A DNA stretch of 64,000 nucleotides from Halomonas faecis (lineage in GTDB: Bacteria > Pseudomonadota > Gammaproteobacteria > Pseudomonadales > Halomonadaceae), in NCBI RefSeq assembly GCF_010993975.1, contig NZ_JAACZO010000002.1:62001-126000 (forward strand). The letters run 5' to 3'. The translations under genes were made by a program, and so were the position numbers. This document shows, piece by piece, positions 10,253 to 19,684 of this stretch (the first letter of the stretch is position 1; each line of letters opens with the position of its first letter). The notes beneath the pieces are model-generated. The model saw only the letters and a program-made list of their open reading frames with translations. It had not been told where the DNA came from and searched no databases.

Positions 10253-10280
10253 GCTACGGGCTACGGGCTACGGGCTACGA
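10253..10280 (+). repeat. Heptamer tandem repeat after ureC
   Basis: Four head-to-tail copies of a 7-base unit, GCTACGG (last copy GCTACGA), start directly after the ureC stop. A GC-rich stretch with partial inverted repeats (GAAGCTCGCGGCTCGAAGC-like) follows to about 10308. A similar short-unit array lies at 62044-62085. Confidence 0.85.
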
Positions 10281-10322
10281 GCCCGAAGCTCGCGGCTCGA
10301 AGCCCGCGACTGAGGTTGAACC

Positions 10323-10838
10323 ATGCTGAAACTGACCGAACGCCTGGGGCCCATCGAAGCGAGCCAGGAGGCCGACACCCTGACGCTGCCCTATGAGCGG
10401 CGTGTGCTGGGTCGTCTCAAGGCAGTGAGCGACGCCGGGCGCGAGCTAGGGCTGTTCCTCGACCGTGGCCCGGTGCTGCGCCACGGCGAGGGTCTACGTG
10501 CCGCGAGCGGCGAGGTAGTGGTCGTCAGGGCGGCCGACGAGCCTGTGGTCACCGCCCGCATCGCTACCGGCCTGCCACTGGCGCGGCTCGCCTACCACCT
10601 GGGCAATCGCCATGTGCAGCTGGCATTGGGCGAGGACGAGAAGGGTGGCTTCGTACGCTTTCCACCGGACCACGTGCTGGAAGCGCTGGCCGAGATGCTG
10701 GGAGCGAGTCTGGAACGGCACGAGGCTCCCTTCGATCCCGAGCCGGGCGCTTATAACCAGCTTGGCCATTCGCATTCACACGCCCATGGCCACGAGCATG
10801 ACCATGACCACGGCCATGGACATCACCATGCCCACTGA
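10323..10838 (+). CDS. ureE: Urease accessory protein UreE, nickel metallochaperone
   Basis: A 171-residue UreE. The N-terminal peptide-binding-like domain (LTLPYERRVLGR) and the C-terminal metal-binding domain with LAYHLGNRHVQLAL are present. The last 22 residues are a histidine/aspartate-rich tail (GHSHSHAHGHEHDHD and on), which binds several nickel ions. UreE hands nickel to UreG in the activation complex. The ureF start lies inside its last codons. Confidence 0.96.
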   Translation: MLKLTERLGPIEASQEADTLTLPYERRVLGRLKAVSDAGRELGLFLDRGPVLRHGEGLRAASGEVVVVRAADEPVVTARIATGLPLARLAYHLGNRHVQLALGEDEKGGFVRFPPDHVLEALAEMLGASLERHEAPFDPEPGAYNQLGHSHSHAHGHEHDHDHGHGHHHAH

Positions 10839-11547
10839 GGCGCTCCCATCGGGCATGGCGCAAGGCGACGACCTGGCACTGCTGGGGCTGCTGCAACTGG
10901 TCAGCCCGGCGTTGCCCATCGGCGCTTTCGCCTTCTCCCAGGGCCTGGAGAGCGCTTTCGAGCTGGGCTGGGTCAGCGACGAAGCCAGCCTCGGCGAGTG
11001 GCTCGAAGGTGTGCTGGACGACGGCCTGACCCGTTGCGAGCTGCCGGTGCTGGCGCGGCTGCAGGCGGCCTGGGCGAGCGGCGATGGGCTGGCCGTGGCC
11101 GAGTGGGACGCCTGGCTTGCCGCCAACCGCGAGACCGCCGAGCTCACTGCCGAGGATGCCCGGCTCGGCGCATCGCTCGTGCGTTTGCTGGGCAGTCTGG
11201 CGCTGTTGCCCGAGGACCTTGCAGAGGGGGCGCCGGCGTTGCCCGACAGGACCGGTTACGTGACGGCTTTCGCCTGGGCCGCTCATCGTCGCGGCATTCC
11301 GGTTCGCCAGGCGCTGCTCGGCTTCGCCTGGACCTGGCTGGAGAACCAGTTGGCGGTGGCCTGCAAGGCGCTGCCATTGGGCCATACCGCCGCCCAGCGG
11401 CTCGTCGAACGGCTACGGCCGACTCTGGTGGTTGCGGTGGACGAGGCCCTGGCCCTGGGCGATCACGAGCTCGGACCGGCACTGCCTGGCCTGGCCTTGG
11501 CCAGTGCCCTGCACGAGACCCAGTATTCGCGGCTATTCAGGAGTTAG
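10828..11547 (+). CDS. ureF: Urease accessory protein UreF
   Basis: About 239 residues. LLQLVSPALPIGAFAFSQGLE near the N-terminus is the family hallmark (quoted in full it is 21 residues, trimmed by one in most members). UreF bridges UreD and UreG and gates GTP hydrolysis during nickel insertion. In-frame ATGs at 10816, 10828 and 10855 are possible starts; 10828 is chosen, overlapping the end of ureE by 11 bases, but the start is uncertain by about 10 residues. Confidence 0.94.
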   Translation: MPTEALPSGMAQGDDLALLGLLQLVSPALPIGAFAFSQGLESAFELGWVSDEASLGEWLEGVLDDGLTRCELPVLARLQAAWASGDGLAVAEWDAWLAANRETAELTAEDARLGASLVRLLGSLALLPEDLAEGAPALPDRTGYVTAFAWAAHRRGIPVRQALLGFAWTWLENQLAVACKALPLGHTAAQRLVERLRPTLVVAVDEALALGDHELGPALPGLALASALHETQYSRLFRS

Positions 11548-11599
11548 CGGGAAGAACGGCGCTACGCGCCTGAAGAGGGAAGACGTCGCTTCGCGACTT

Positions 11600-11683
11600 G
11601 AAGAAGGAAGGTCGAGAAGAAAGACGTCGTTCCGCGGCTTCGAGAATGAGGATATGAGCTCCCTTCTTACATCTTCCTTCTTC
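11600..11683 (+). repeat. Inverted repeat in the ureF-ureG spacer
   Basis: GAAGAAGGAAG (11600-11610) is mirrored by CTTCCTTCTTC (11673-11683), followed by a T-rich tract to about 11710. Between and before them lie two GACGTCG-type short palindromic stretches (near 11581 and 11623). The 191-base spacer is unusually long for this operon, poor in coding signal and strand-biased (purines first, pyrimidines later). It resembles a mobile intergenic repeat rather than a promoter. Confidence 0.6.
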
Positions 11684-11738
11684 TTTTTTCTTCTCTCATT
11701 CATTTTTTGGATTTTGAGTTCGTGCAAGGAGAAAGAAT

Positions 11739-12386
<648 letters not shown>

Positions 12387-12418
12387 CCTTTTTGGCATTC
12401 GACAAGGAGTTCACCACC

Positions 12419-13021
12419 ATGAGACTGCGTTATTCCACCACGACTCGTGCTGCCCTTGCGGCGGCTCCAGCCCTGCTGCTGGTCGCCGGCCTGAGCGTTG
12501 CCCATCCCGGTCACGATGCCGCCCACGGCGGCGGTTTCGCCGCGGGGCTGACCCATCCGTTGCTGGGACTCGACCACCTACTGGCCATGTTCGCCGTGGG
12601 ACTGTGGAGCCTGCGCCAGGCCCGGTCTCTGAGGCTGATGGCACCCGTGCTCGCCATCGGCGGCATGCTGCTGGGAGCCACCTTCTCCTGGGCAGGCCTG
12701 CAGCTGCCCGGCGTGGAGTTCGGCATTGCCATGAGCGTACTGCTGGCCGGCGTGCTGGTCGCTGCCTTGGCGCGCGTACCGGCGGTGCTGGGAGGTGCCG
12801 CCGTGATGCTGTTCATGATCTTCCATGGCCATGCCCATGGCGGTGAAATGCCGCATGGCGTCAGTGCGTTGGCCTATTTGGTGGGGTTCAGCTTGGCGAC
12901 CCTGGCCATTACCTTGACCGGCCGTCTCGTCGGCGACTGGCTGATGGCCCGTGAGCATCGCGTGTTGCGCGGCCTGGGTGCTGCGATCGCCGCCATGGGG
13001 GCGTTATTCGCCTTCGGCTGA
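12419..13021 (+). CDS. HupE/UreJ-family nickel permease
   Basis: A 200-residue inner-membrane protein with a signal-like N-terminus ending in SVAHPGHDA and about six membrane segments. HPLLGLDHLLAMFAVGLW is the HupE/UreJ hallmark, and histidines in FHGHAHGGEMPHG may bind metal. Family members import nickel (or cobalt). Position at the end of the urease operon, 32 bases after ureG with AAGGAG at 12404-12409, supports nickel supply for urease. The ATG at 12419 is preferred over an upstream start lacking the signal. Confidence 0.9.
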   Translation: MRLRYSTTTRAALAAAPALLLVAGLSVAHPGHDAAHGGGFAAGLTHPLLGLDHLLAMFAVGLWSLRQARSLRLMAPVLAIGGMLLGATFSWAGLQLPGVEFGIAMSVLLAGVLVAALARVPAVLGGAAVMLFMIFHGHAHGGEMPHGVSALAYLVGFSLATLAITLTGRLVGDWLMAREHRVLRGLGAAIAAMGALFAFG

Positions 13022-13045
13022 ATTTAGGACAGTCAGTCCTGAAGC

Positions 13046-13073
13046 AGTGCGCCCGGCTCCGACCGGGCGCACT
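13046..13073 (+). terminator. Hairpin ending the urease operon
   Basis: Perfect 11-base stem (13046-13056 with 13063-13073) and a 6-base loop. No T run follows, so termination may be partial or rho-assisted. Confidence 0.55.
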
Positions 13074-13165
13074 ACGTTAGGGCCCGCCTTCGGAGTATGC
13101 TGGCGATGGGAGGTAGGATGCGCGCGCAGGGAGTAGGGCGGTTGGCCAAGGCGAGGAGGCAAGGA

Positions 13166-14596
13166 ATGTGGCTATGGATCGTGGCAGCGGTACTGGCGGC
13201 CTGGTGTGCCATGGGGGTCTGGCAGCGTTTCAAGCCGCTGCCGGAAAGCGTTGGCCGTGCCTGGCCTGAGCGTGCCGCCGAGCGGGTGCGTTTCCTGGCC
13301 GACGTGACCTGGTATGACGCTGAGGGCGAGCGCCACATCGATCAGACCATCTTCGACGAGATCCTCGCGCTGATCGGTCAGGCCCGGCGCCTGGTGCTGG
13401 TCGATATGTTCCTGTTCAACGATTTTGCCGGCAGCGCCGACGGCGCCGAGTTCCGCCCGCTCTCTCGGGAGCTGACCGGGGCCTTGGTAGCGGCGCGGCG
13501 GCGCCATCCCGACCTTGAGGTCGTGGTGATCAGCGACCCGCTGAACACCCTCTACGGGGGGCTCGAACTACCCCATTTCGAGCGGCTGCGCGAGGCTGGC
13601 GTGCGGGTGGTGGAAACGGACCTGAACCGGCTTCGGGCCTCCAACCCGCTGTGGTCGGGGCTGTGGCATCTGGGGCCGCGCTGGCTGGGCAATCGTGCCG
13701 ATGCGGGCTGGCTGCCCAACCTCCTGGGGCCCGGCCGGGTGACGCTGCGGAGCTATCTCGCCATGCTCAATTTCAACGCCAATCATCGCAAGACGCTGGT
13801 GGTGGATCGGGGCGATGACTGGGTCGGGCTGGTCACTTCAGCCAATCCGCACGATGCCAGCAGCTTGCACGGTAACGTGGGGCTGAGGTTTTCGGGGCCA
13901 GCAGCCCATGACTTGCTGGCTTCCGAGTGGGCGGTGGCGGCCTGGTCGGGAGTTGATCCGTCCGAGTTTTCGCCCCCCGTGGCCGAAGGCGGCGAAGTGG
14001 CCGAAGCGCGTATTCAACTGCTCACCGAGGGGGCAATCCGCGATGCCACGATCGCGGCCATCCAGGCCGCCGGTACAGGCGACCGGCTCGACGTAGCGGT
14101 GTTCTATTTGGCCCATCGCGGGGTGATCCGGGCGCTCGAACGAGCGCAGGTCAGGGGCGTGGCGGTGCGCGTGCTGCTCGACTCCAACCAGGATGCCTTC
14201 GGGCTGGTGAAGGGCGGCATTCCCAATCGTCCGGTGGCCCATGAGCTTCACGAGGCCGGCATTCCCGTACGCTGGTGCGTCAGTCGTGGCGAACAGTGCC
14301 ACTCCAAGCTGCTGCTGCGCTGGCCTGCCGATGACGATGCCGAGGCGGAGATGATCCTGGGCTCGGCGAACTTCACCCGGCGCAATCTGGACGACCTGAA
14401 CCTGGAGACCAGCGTGCGCCTGGCGGGTGCAGTGGATACGCCGGCGCTGGCCGAGGCGGCGGCCTTCTTCGAGTCGCGCTGGGCCAGCACGCCGGAGCAT
14501 ACGACCAGCGAGCCCATCGCTGCGCATGACGACGTCAGCCGCTGGCAGCACCTACGCTACCGGATCATGGAGTCGAGCGGATTGTCGACCTTCTGA
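13166..14596 (+). CDS. Phospholipase D-like membrane protein
   Basis: A 476-residue protein with one N-terminal membrane anchor and two phospholipase D (HKD) motifs: HRKTLVVD at H207 and CHSKLLLR at H379, the latter followed by GSANFTRRN. Such proteins move phosphatidyl groups (cardiolipin synthase) or cleave phosphodiesters; which applies here is not clear. The second motif lacks the usual aspartate four residues after the lysine. The ATG at 13166 is chosen because GAGGAGGCAAGGA lies just upstream; ATGs at 13097 and 13118 would add 16 to 23 basic residues. It converges with the next gene, 5 bases apart. Confidence 0.8.
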   Translation: MWLWIVAAVLAAWCAMGVWQRFKPLPESVGRAWPERAAERVRFLADVTWYDAEGERHIDQTIFDEILALIGQARRLVLVDMFLFNDFAGSADGAEFRPLSRELTGALVAARRRHPDLEVVVISDPLNTLYGGLELPHFERLREAGVRVVETDLNRLRASNPLWSGLWHLGPRWLGNRADAGWLPNLLGPGRVTLRSYLAMLNFNANHRKTLVVDRGDDWVGLVTSANPHDASSLHGNVGLRFSGPAAHDLLASEWAVAAWSGVDPSEFSPPVAEGGEVAEARIQLLTEGAIRDATIAAIQAAGTGDRLDVAVFYLAHRGVIRALERAQVRGVAVRVLLDSNQDAFGLVKGGIPNRPVAHELHEAGIPVRWCVSRGEQCHSKLLLRWPADDDAEAEMILGSANFTRRNLDDLNLETSVRLAGAVDTPALAEAAAFFESRWASTPEHTTSEPIAAHDDVSRWQHLRYRIMESSGLSTF

Positions 14597-14601
14597 GGCG
14601 C

Positions 14602-15531
14602 TCAGTCGACGCGGGTCACGGCCTGGTGCCGAGGGTCGACGTACCAGGGCAGGCCGAGTCGGGCGTTACGCTCCAGTTCGGCGATCACCTGGGCGCCGAG
14701 CAACAGGATGATGGCGCCGACCTCCAGACTCAGCAGTACCACGATCAGGGTGGCCAGCGAGCCGTAGACGGCGTTGACGAAAGAGAGGTTGGCGAAATAG
14801 TAGACCAGCAGCAGTCGCACGCCTTCCCATAGCAGCGCTGCCACGAATCCTCCCACGATGGCTCGGCGAAGGGCGATGCGCACCACGGGCAGCACCTTGT
14901 AGATGGCGCTGAACAGCGCGAACACCCCGCCGAAGCTGAACAGGTTGAGCGCTGTCTCCGAGAGCCCGGCCAGGGGGAGTTCGCGGTCGAACAGGGCGAG
15001 CCACAGACTGTTCACGGCTCCCGCCAGGGTGACCAGTAGCGTCAGGGCCAGCAGGCCGGCACCGAGCAGCAGCATGAACAGATCAGGCAGCAATACCGAG
15101 ACCCAGACGCTACGCCCGCTGTGAACGTCGGTTGCATGGAAGATGAGTGCCAGGGCGTCCTCCAGCATGCGAAAGGCGAAGGAACTGAAAATCAGCAGTA
15201 CCAGGGTGCCGAACAGTCCGATGACCTCCGGTGAATCCAGCAGTGTACGTACGGCATCCAGCAGAACCTCGGCGTGCGCCGGTGCCAGGTGACGCGCCTG
15301 CACGGAGAGCACGTCGAACAGAGCCCGCTCGTCCACGATCTGTGTGAGCAGGACTACCAGTAGGGCGAATAGCGGCACGATGGAAAGCAGAATGTTGTAG
15401 CCGACCCCGCCAGCCAGAAGGATGCCGCGGTTGCGCAGGAATGCCGTCAGCACTCGCCACAGGAAGCTGGCCACCCTTGGCAGCAGGACGAAGGCCAGGC
15501 GACTGGAAAGGTTCGACGGACGAAAGGCCAT
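14602..15531 (-). CDS. YihY/BrkB-family inner-membrane protein
   Basis: A 309-residue protein with about six membrane segments, of the family once called ribonuclease BN and now YihY/virulence factor BrkB. GGVGYNILLSIVPLFALLV and YGSLATLIVVLLSLEVGAIILL-type segments (shortened) are typical. The function is unknown; the ribonuclease assignment was an error of the past. It is divergent from the YqhA-like gene with a 116-base spacer. Confidence 0.88.
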   Translation of the reverse strand: MAFRPSNLSSRLAFVLLPRVASFLWRVLTAFLRNRGILLAGGVGYNILLSIVPLFALLVVLLTQIVDERALFDVLSVQARHLAPAHAEVLLDAVRTLLDSPEVIGLFGTLVLLIFSSFAFRMLEDALALIFHATDVHSGRSVWVSVLLPDLFMLLLGAGLLALTLLVTLAGAVNSLWLALFDRELPLAGLSETALNLFSFGGVFALFSAIYKVLPVVRIALRRAIVGGFVAALLWEGVRLLLVYYFANLSFVNAVYGSLATLIVVLLSLEVGAIILLLGAQVIAELERNARLGLPWYVDPRHQAVTRVD

Positions 15532-15647
15532 GCGCTATCCCTGTCGGGGCTCTATACGGCATGATACGTGCAGTTCGACCTCGGCGGTCAAACGAAGCCG
15601 GCATTGTCGTCGGCCATCGTCATCCCTATCCCTACGAGGAGCCCGGC

Positions 15648-16205
15648 ATGAGCGAGGCGCCGCTACCCGAAAAGTCCCAACCCGGTACTCCACGTAGTCG
15701 TCTCGAGCGGCGTTTCGAGCAGTTTCTCTGGCAGTCGCGGCTGCTGGTACTGCTGGCGGTGATTCCTGCTCTGCTTGGCGCTTTGATGCTTTTCGTGATC
15801 GCTAGCCTCGATATCCTTGGCGTGGTGGTCGATACTTGGCGGCACTACCTGGCGGGCGGACCCGACATCCATAAGAGCGTGGTCACCGATATCATCGTCG
15901 CCGTCGACATCTACCTCATCGCGCTGGTATTGATGATTTTCGGGCTCGGGGTCTATAAGCTCTTCGTGTCGCGGATCGAGCCTGCCGAGGGACGAGACCC
16001 TGCCCATCCTTTCAACGTCCAGTCGCTGGATCAACTCAAGGACAAGATCGCTCGCGTGGTGATCCTGGCGGTGATCATCGAGTTCTTCCGTGCCGTCGTG
16101 GACATCCAGTTCGATTCGCCGCTGGATGCGATCTACCTGGCGCTTTCGGTACTCGCCCTCGCGCTGGCGCTGTACCTCATGGCGCTGGCACACAAGGCGG
16201 AGTGA
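15648..16205 (+). CDS. YqhA-family (UPF0114) membrane protein
   Basis: A 185-residue protein with three to four membrane segments. LERRFEQFLWQSRLLVLLAVIP and SLDQLKDKIARVVILAVIIEFF-type stretches place it in the YqhA/UPF0114 family of unknown function. The ATG at 15648 has ACGAGGAG upstream; earlier in-frame starts lack this and read through the promoter region. Confidence 0.85.
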   Translation: MSEAPLPEKSQPGTPRSRLERRFEQFLWQSRLLVLLAVIPALLGALMLFVIASLDILGVVVDTWRHYLAGGPDIHKSVVTDIIVAVDIYLIALVLMIFGLGVYKLFVSRIEPAEGRDPAHPFNVQSLDQLKDKIARVVILAVIIEFFRAVVDIQFDSPLDAIYLALSVLALALALYLMALAHKAE

Positions 16206-16253
16206 GCCGAGCCGGCAGGGGCCGCTCATCGACCATACTGCTTCGCATCGACG

Positions 16254-16868
16254 ATGGCGGGGCCGCGCATGTTGCCGATCCGATCAAGGTGGAGAGTCCA
16301 TTGCCGCTGCGTGATCTGGACGGCGTCGTTGGCGCTGCTGGCTGGTTGCACCGGTCGGCTGGTGCCGCCCGCCGAGGTGGCCGATCCGGTGGACGTCTAC
16401 CTGCTCGACCATGGCCGTCATGCCAGCCTGGTGATGCCTCATCACGAGGGGGGCGTGGTGCGCTACAGCTACGGCGACTGGCAATGGTACGTGGAAGGAC
16501 GGCGGCACCTGCTGTCAGGGGCGGCGGCGATGCTGTGGCCGACCGCCGGGGCATTGGGGCGGCGTATCGACGAGGGACTGGAGCTTCCCGCCCAGCTCTC
16601 GCGCCTGTCCCCCGAAGGGGTGGCGGCGAGCCATCCGCTGGTGGTCGAACGCTCGCGCGCCGGGGCATTGAGCCGACGGCTGGATGCGCGCTTTGCCGCT
16701 GCGGGACCTGGCGTCGAGAGCCCTGAGTTCAACCTCGTCTTCGTGCGCGATCCGCGTGACTACTGGCTGGCGCATCAGTCCAACCTGGTCGTGTCCGGCT
16801 GGCTAGATGAGCTGGGGGTGGAGGTGAGTGGACTTCCCTGGCTGTCCTGTTGGCGCATGATCCATTGA
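16254..16868 (+). CDS. Putative lipoprotein, possibly DUF2459-like
   Basis: A 204-residue protein with a lipobox LLAGC at about residues 28-32, so it is probably a membrane-anchored lipoprotein. The start could also be the ATG at 16269. Downstream, VYLLDHGRHASLVMP and YSYGDWQWYVEG resemble the DUF2459 family, some members of which lie near urease genes; the match is from memory of motifs and is weak. No catalytic function can be assigned. Confidence 0.65.
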   Translation: MAGPRMLPIRSRWRVHCRCVIWTASLALLAGCTGRLVPPAEVADPVDVYLLDHGRHASLVMPHHEGGVVRYSYGDWQWYVEGRRHLLSGAAAMLWPTAGALGRRIDEGLELPAQLSRLSPEGVAASHPLVVERSRAGALSRRLDARFAAAGPGVESPEFNLVFVRDPRDYWLAHQSNLVVSGWLDELGVEVSGLPWLSCWRMIH

Positions 16869-17009
16869 GCGTTGAAAGCCTGATGCGAGTCATCTCTCGG
16901 GCGTGCAAGACTGTGTAAACGTATCAGTGTGTGTATGCTGAAAGATCGACGGCACGTGCTTGTCGCCATGTCGCGGCAAGCGTCATCGATCAACTGGAGG
17001 GTACAGCGC

Positions 17010-18053
17010 ATGTCGGATAACTCCAACAGTCCCTTGTTCAAGGACAATCGCGTCAGGGCACTGGCGGCCGTGGCCGTGGTGGCCATCATCTGGGCGATCT
17101 TTGCCCACACCAGCGGCAGTTCCTATCGCGAACACAGCGAGGCGCTCGAGTCACAACTCTCGAGCATGGAAGCCGAGAATCAGGAGCTAAGTAGCCAACT
17201 CGAGGAGCATGAGTCGCAGCTTGCCGAGCAGCAAGAGGCGGGTGAGGAGCTGGCTGCCCTCGAGTCGCAGATCGCCGAACTCGAGGAAGAGCGCGAGGCC
17301 ATGCAGTCGTCCATGACCCAGGAGCGGGAAGCTACCGAGGGCGAGCTCGAGGCGCTTCAGGCCGAGGTCGAGGACACCGAGGCTGAACTGGCCGATCTAC
17401 GCGAGCAGCAGGAGTCGTTGCAGGCCGATATCGAGGCTCGCCATGACGAGCTTGCCGAGGCCGAAGAGAGCCTGGCGACGCTGCGCCAAGAGCGGCAGTC
17501 CGCCGAGGAGGCGCTCGACGAGGCCGTGTCGGAACGTGCAGCGGCCGTGCAGGAGCGCGAAGCGGCGGAAGTGGCGCGCGATGACGCCATCGAGGCGCAA
17601 GAGAGCGCCGAGGCGGCGCGTCAGGAAGCCGAGGTCGCTCGGGATCTGGCCGACAATGAGCTGGCCGCCATCGAGGACGAGATCACCGCTGCTGAAGAAC
17701 GACTGAACGCCCTCGAGGCAGAAATTGCCGAGCGCGAGACCATGCGCGAAGCGCTCGACAACGACATCGCTGCATTGGAGACCTGGCGTGATGAGGTGGC
17801 CAATGAGGTCGCCTCCGTTCGCGAGGAGCGTGACGCCCTCCAGTCCGAGGTGGAGCAGGCACGCATCGATCTCGACGATACTCTGGCTGCCATGGAGATC
17901 GGCCGTGAGGAGCTGGCCGATCTCGACGCCCAGGTGGAGCAGCGGGAATCGCAGCTCGAACGTCTCGAGTCGCAGCTGGACAGCTGGCGTGACGAACTGG
18001 AGCAGCTTCAGCAGCGTACGGCGTCGGCCGAGGAGGAAACCGAGGCACAATGA
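17010..18053 (+). CDS. Single-span membrane protein with a long coiled coil
   Basis: 347 residues. After a short N-terminus comes one hydrophobic span (about 13-30, LAAVAVVAIIWAIFA), then some 310 residues of almost unbroken heptad-like sequence, rich in Glu, Ala, Gln and Arg, with no globular domain. The topology suggests a cytoplasmic or periplasmic rod anchored in the inner membrane. It resembles the coiled-coil parts of SMC-like or TolA-like proteins only in composition. The ATG at 17010 follows CTGGAGGG. It stands alone, ended by the hairpin at 18078. Confidence 0.75.
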   Translation: MSDNSNSPLFKDNRVRALAAVAVVAIIWAIFAHTSGSSYREHSEALESQLSSMEAENQELSSQLEEHESQLAEQQEAGEELAALESQIAELEEEREAMQSSMTQEREATEGELEALQAEVEDTEAELADLREQQESLQADIEARHDELAEAEESLATLRQERQSAEEALDEAVSERAAAVQEREAAEVARDDAIEAQESAEAARQEAEVARDLADNELAAIEDEITAAEERLNALEAEIAERETMREALDNDIAALETWRDEVANEVASVREERDALQSEVEQARIDLDDTLAAMEIGREELADLDAQVEQRESQLERLESQLDSWRDELEQLQQRTASAEEETEAQ

Positions 18054-18077
18054 AGTGATCCTCCATCGATAACGACA

Positions 18078-18100
18078 AACGGCGAGCCTCGCTCGCCGTT
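18078..18100 (+). terminator. Hairpin terminator after the coiled-coil gene
   Basis: Perfect 10-base stem (18078-18087 with 18091-18100), 3-base loop, followed by a moderately T-rich CGTCGTTTCG. Confidence 0.7.
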
Positions 18101-18194
18101 CGTCGTTTCGGGCCACTGGAAGGGCACGTTATACTGCCTACGACGCTTACCGTTGCGGCGTTCGCCGCTTCGCCATCAGCACGAGGAGTCAATC

Positions 18195-19001
18195 GTGATC
18201 GAAGGGGTCAAGCATATCGTCGCCGTGGCATCCGGCAAGGGCGGCGTCGGCAAGTCGACCGTCACCGTCAACCTGGCGCTGGCGGCAGCCGCCGAAGGGT
18301 ATCGCGTGGGCATTCTGGATGCCGACATTCACGGCCCCAGCCAGGCGCAGATGCTGGGCGTCGGCGAAGGCGTGCGCCCTCAAGCTGCCGGCGAGAACCG
18401 CATGCGTCCGCTCGAAGCTCACGGCATCCAGGCCATGTCCATGGCCTTCATGGTCGACATTCGCGAGCCCATGGTGTGGCGCGGGCCCATGGTGGCGGGT
18501 GCTTTCCAGCAGCTGCTCACCCAGACGGTCTGGGACGACGTGGATGTGCTGTTCATCGACATGCCGCCGGGAACCGGGGACATCCAGCTCACCCTGGCGC
18601 AGAAGGTGCCGGTGGACGGCGCAGTGATCGTGACCACGCCCCAGGACATCGCTCTGCTGGATGCCCGCAAGGGCATCGAGATGTTCCGCAAGGTGAACGT
18701 GCCGGTGCTCGGCGTGGTGGAGAACATGAGCCTGCACGTCTGCTCGCAGTGCGGCCACAGCGAGCCGATCTTCGGCGAGGGAGGCGGCGAACGCATCGCT
18801 GGCGAGTACGACACCCGGGTGCTGGGGCAGTTACCGCTGACCCTTGCGATTCGTGAGCAGGCCGACGGCGGCCGGCCCACCGTGGTGGCCGAACCGCAAA
18901 GCGACGTCACCGCTACCTTTCGCGACATGGCCCGCCAGGTCGTTGAGCAGTTGGCCGAGCAAGGCTCCGAGGGTCCTTCCATCTCCTTCAGCGATGACTG
19001 A
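18195..19001 (+). CDS. apbC: Mrp/ApbC-family Fe-S cluster carrier ATPase
   Basis: A 268-residue MRP-type P-loop ATPase. The deviant Walker A GKGGVGKST is near residue 14, and CSQCG near residue 180 is the CXXC pair that holds a 4Fe-4S cluster between two monomers. It carries clusters to target proteins in the cytoplasm. Compared with E. coli Mrp (~370 residues) it lacks the N-terminal MIP18/DUF59 domain. The GTG at 18195 follows ACGAGGAG; no upstream coding sequence for that domain is visible. A TTATACT element at 18129-18135 may be the -10 of its promoter. Confidence 0.93.
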   Translation: MIEGVKHIVAVASGKGGVGKSTVTVNLALAAAAEGYRVGILDADIHGPSQAQMLGVGEGVRPQAAGENRMRPLEAHGIQAMSMAFMVDIREPMVWRGPMVAGAFQQLLTQTVWDDVDVLFIDMPPGTGDIQLTLAQKVPVDGAVIVTTPQDIALLDARKGIEMFRKVNVPVLGVVENMSLHVCSQCGHSEPIFGEGGGERIAGEYDTRVLGQLPLTLAIREQADGGRPTVVAEPQSDVTATFRDMARQVVEQLAEQGSEGPSISFSDD

Positions 19002-19089
19002 GGCTCGGCCGTGACGCCCGGCGCCGGGGTCGCTATCATATCGGGCCAGTGCCGTGAGGCATGTCGCCAACTCAGCAGGAACCGTCCCG

Positions 19090-19656
19090 ATGAGCATCAA
19101 GTCCGACAAGTGGATTCGTCGCATGGCCGATCAGCAGGGAATGATCGAGCCTTTCGAAGCCGATCAGGTGCGTTACGTGAACGATCAGCGGGTGATCTCC
19201 TACGGGACGTCCAGCTACGGCTACGACGTACGCTGTGCCGACGAGTTCAAGGTGTTCACCAACATCCATTCGGCGGTGGTCGACCCTAAGGGTTTCGACG
19301 AGAAGAGCTTCGTCGACATCAAGGGCGATGTGTGCGTGATTCCACCCAATTCGTTCGCCCTGGCGCGCACCGTGGAGTACTTCCGCATCCCGCGCAGCGT
19401 TCTGACCATCTGTCTGGGCAAGTCGACCTATGCGCGCTGCGGCATCATCGTCAACGTGACGCCGCTGGAGCCCGAGTGGGAAGGGCACGTGACTCTGGAG
19501 TTCTCCAACACCACCAATCTCCCGGCCAAGATCTACGCCCACGAGGGCGTGGCGCAGATGCTGTTCCTGGAGTCGGACGAAGTGTGCGAGACCTCCTACA
19601 AGGACCGCGGCGGTAAGTATATGGGGCAGCGAGGGGTGACCTTGCCAAGAACCTGA
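19090..19656 (+). CDS. dcd: dCTP deaminase
   Basis: 188 residues, the exact usual length. It converts dCTP to dUTP and ammonia in the first step of the main dTTP route of gammaproteobacteria. [13 protein letters not shown] at the N-terminus, SSYGYDVR and GKSTYARCG with the nucleotide-binding region, and [14 protein letters not shown] are characteristic. The ATG at 19090 is chosen by family length; an upstream GTG/ATG would add 12 residues. Confidence 0.97.
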   Translation: MSIKSDKWIRRMADQQGMIEPFEADQVRYVNDQRVISYGTSSYGYDVRCADEFKVFTNIHSAVVDPKGFDEKSFVDIKGDVCVIPPNSFALARTVEYFRIPRSVLTICLGKSTYARCGIIVNVTPLEPEWEGHVTLEFSNTTNLPAKIYAHEGVAQMLFLESDEVCETSYKDRGGKYMGQRGVTLPRT

Positions 19657-19657
19657 C

Positions 19658-19674
19658 CCCGGGCTGCGCCCGGG
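19658..19674. terminator. Short hairpin between convergent dcd and purN
   Basis: CCCGGGC-TGC-GCCCGGG lies 2 bases after the dcd stop and 11 bases from the purN stop. It has no T run and may serve both genes. Confidence 0.5.
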
Positions 19675-19684
19675 AGCTTCCAGC

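Noticed and set aside
10253..10322. CRISPR-like array after ureC
   Set aside because: Units are 7 bases with no spacers; it is a simple tandem repeat.
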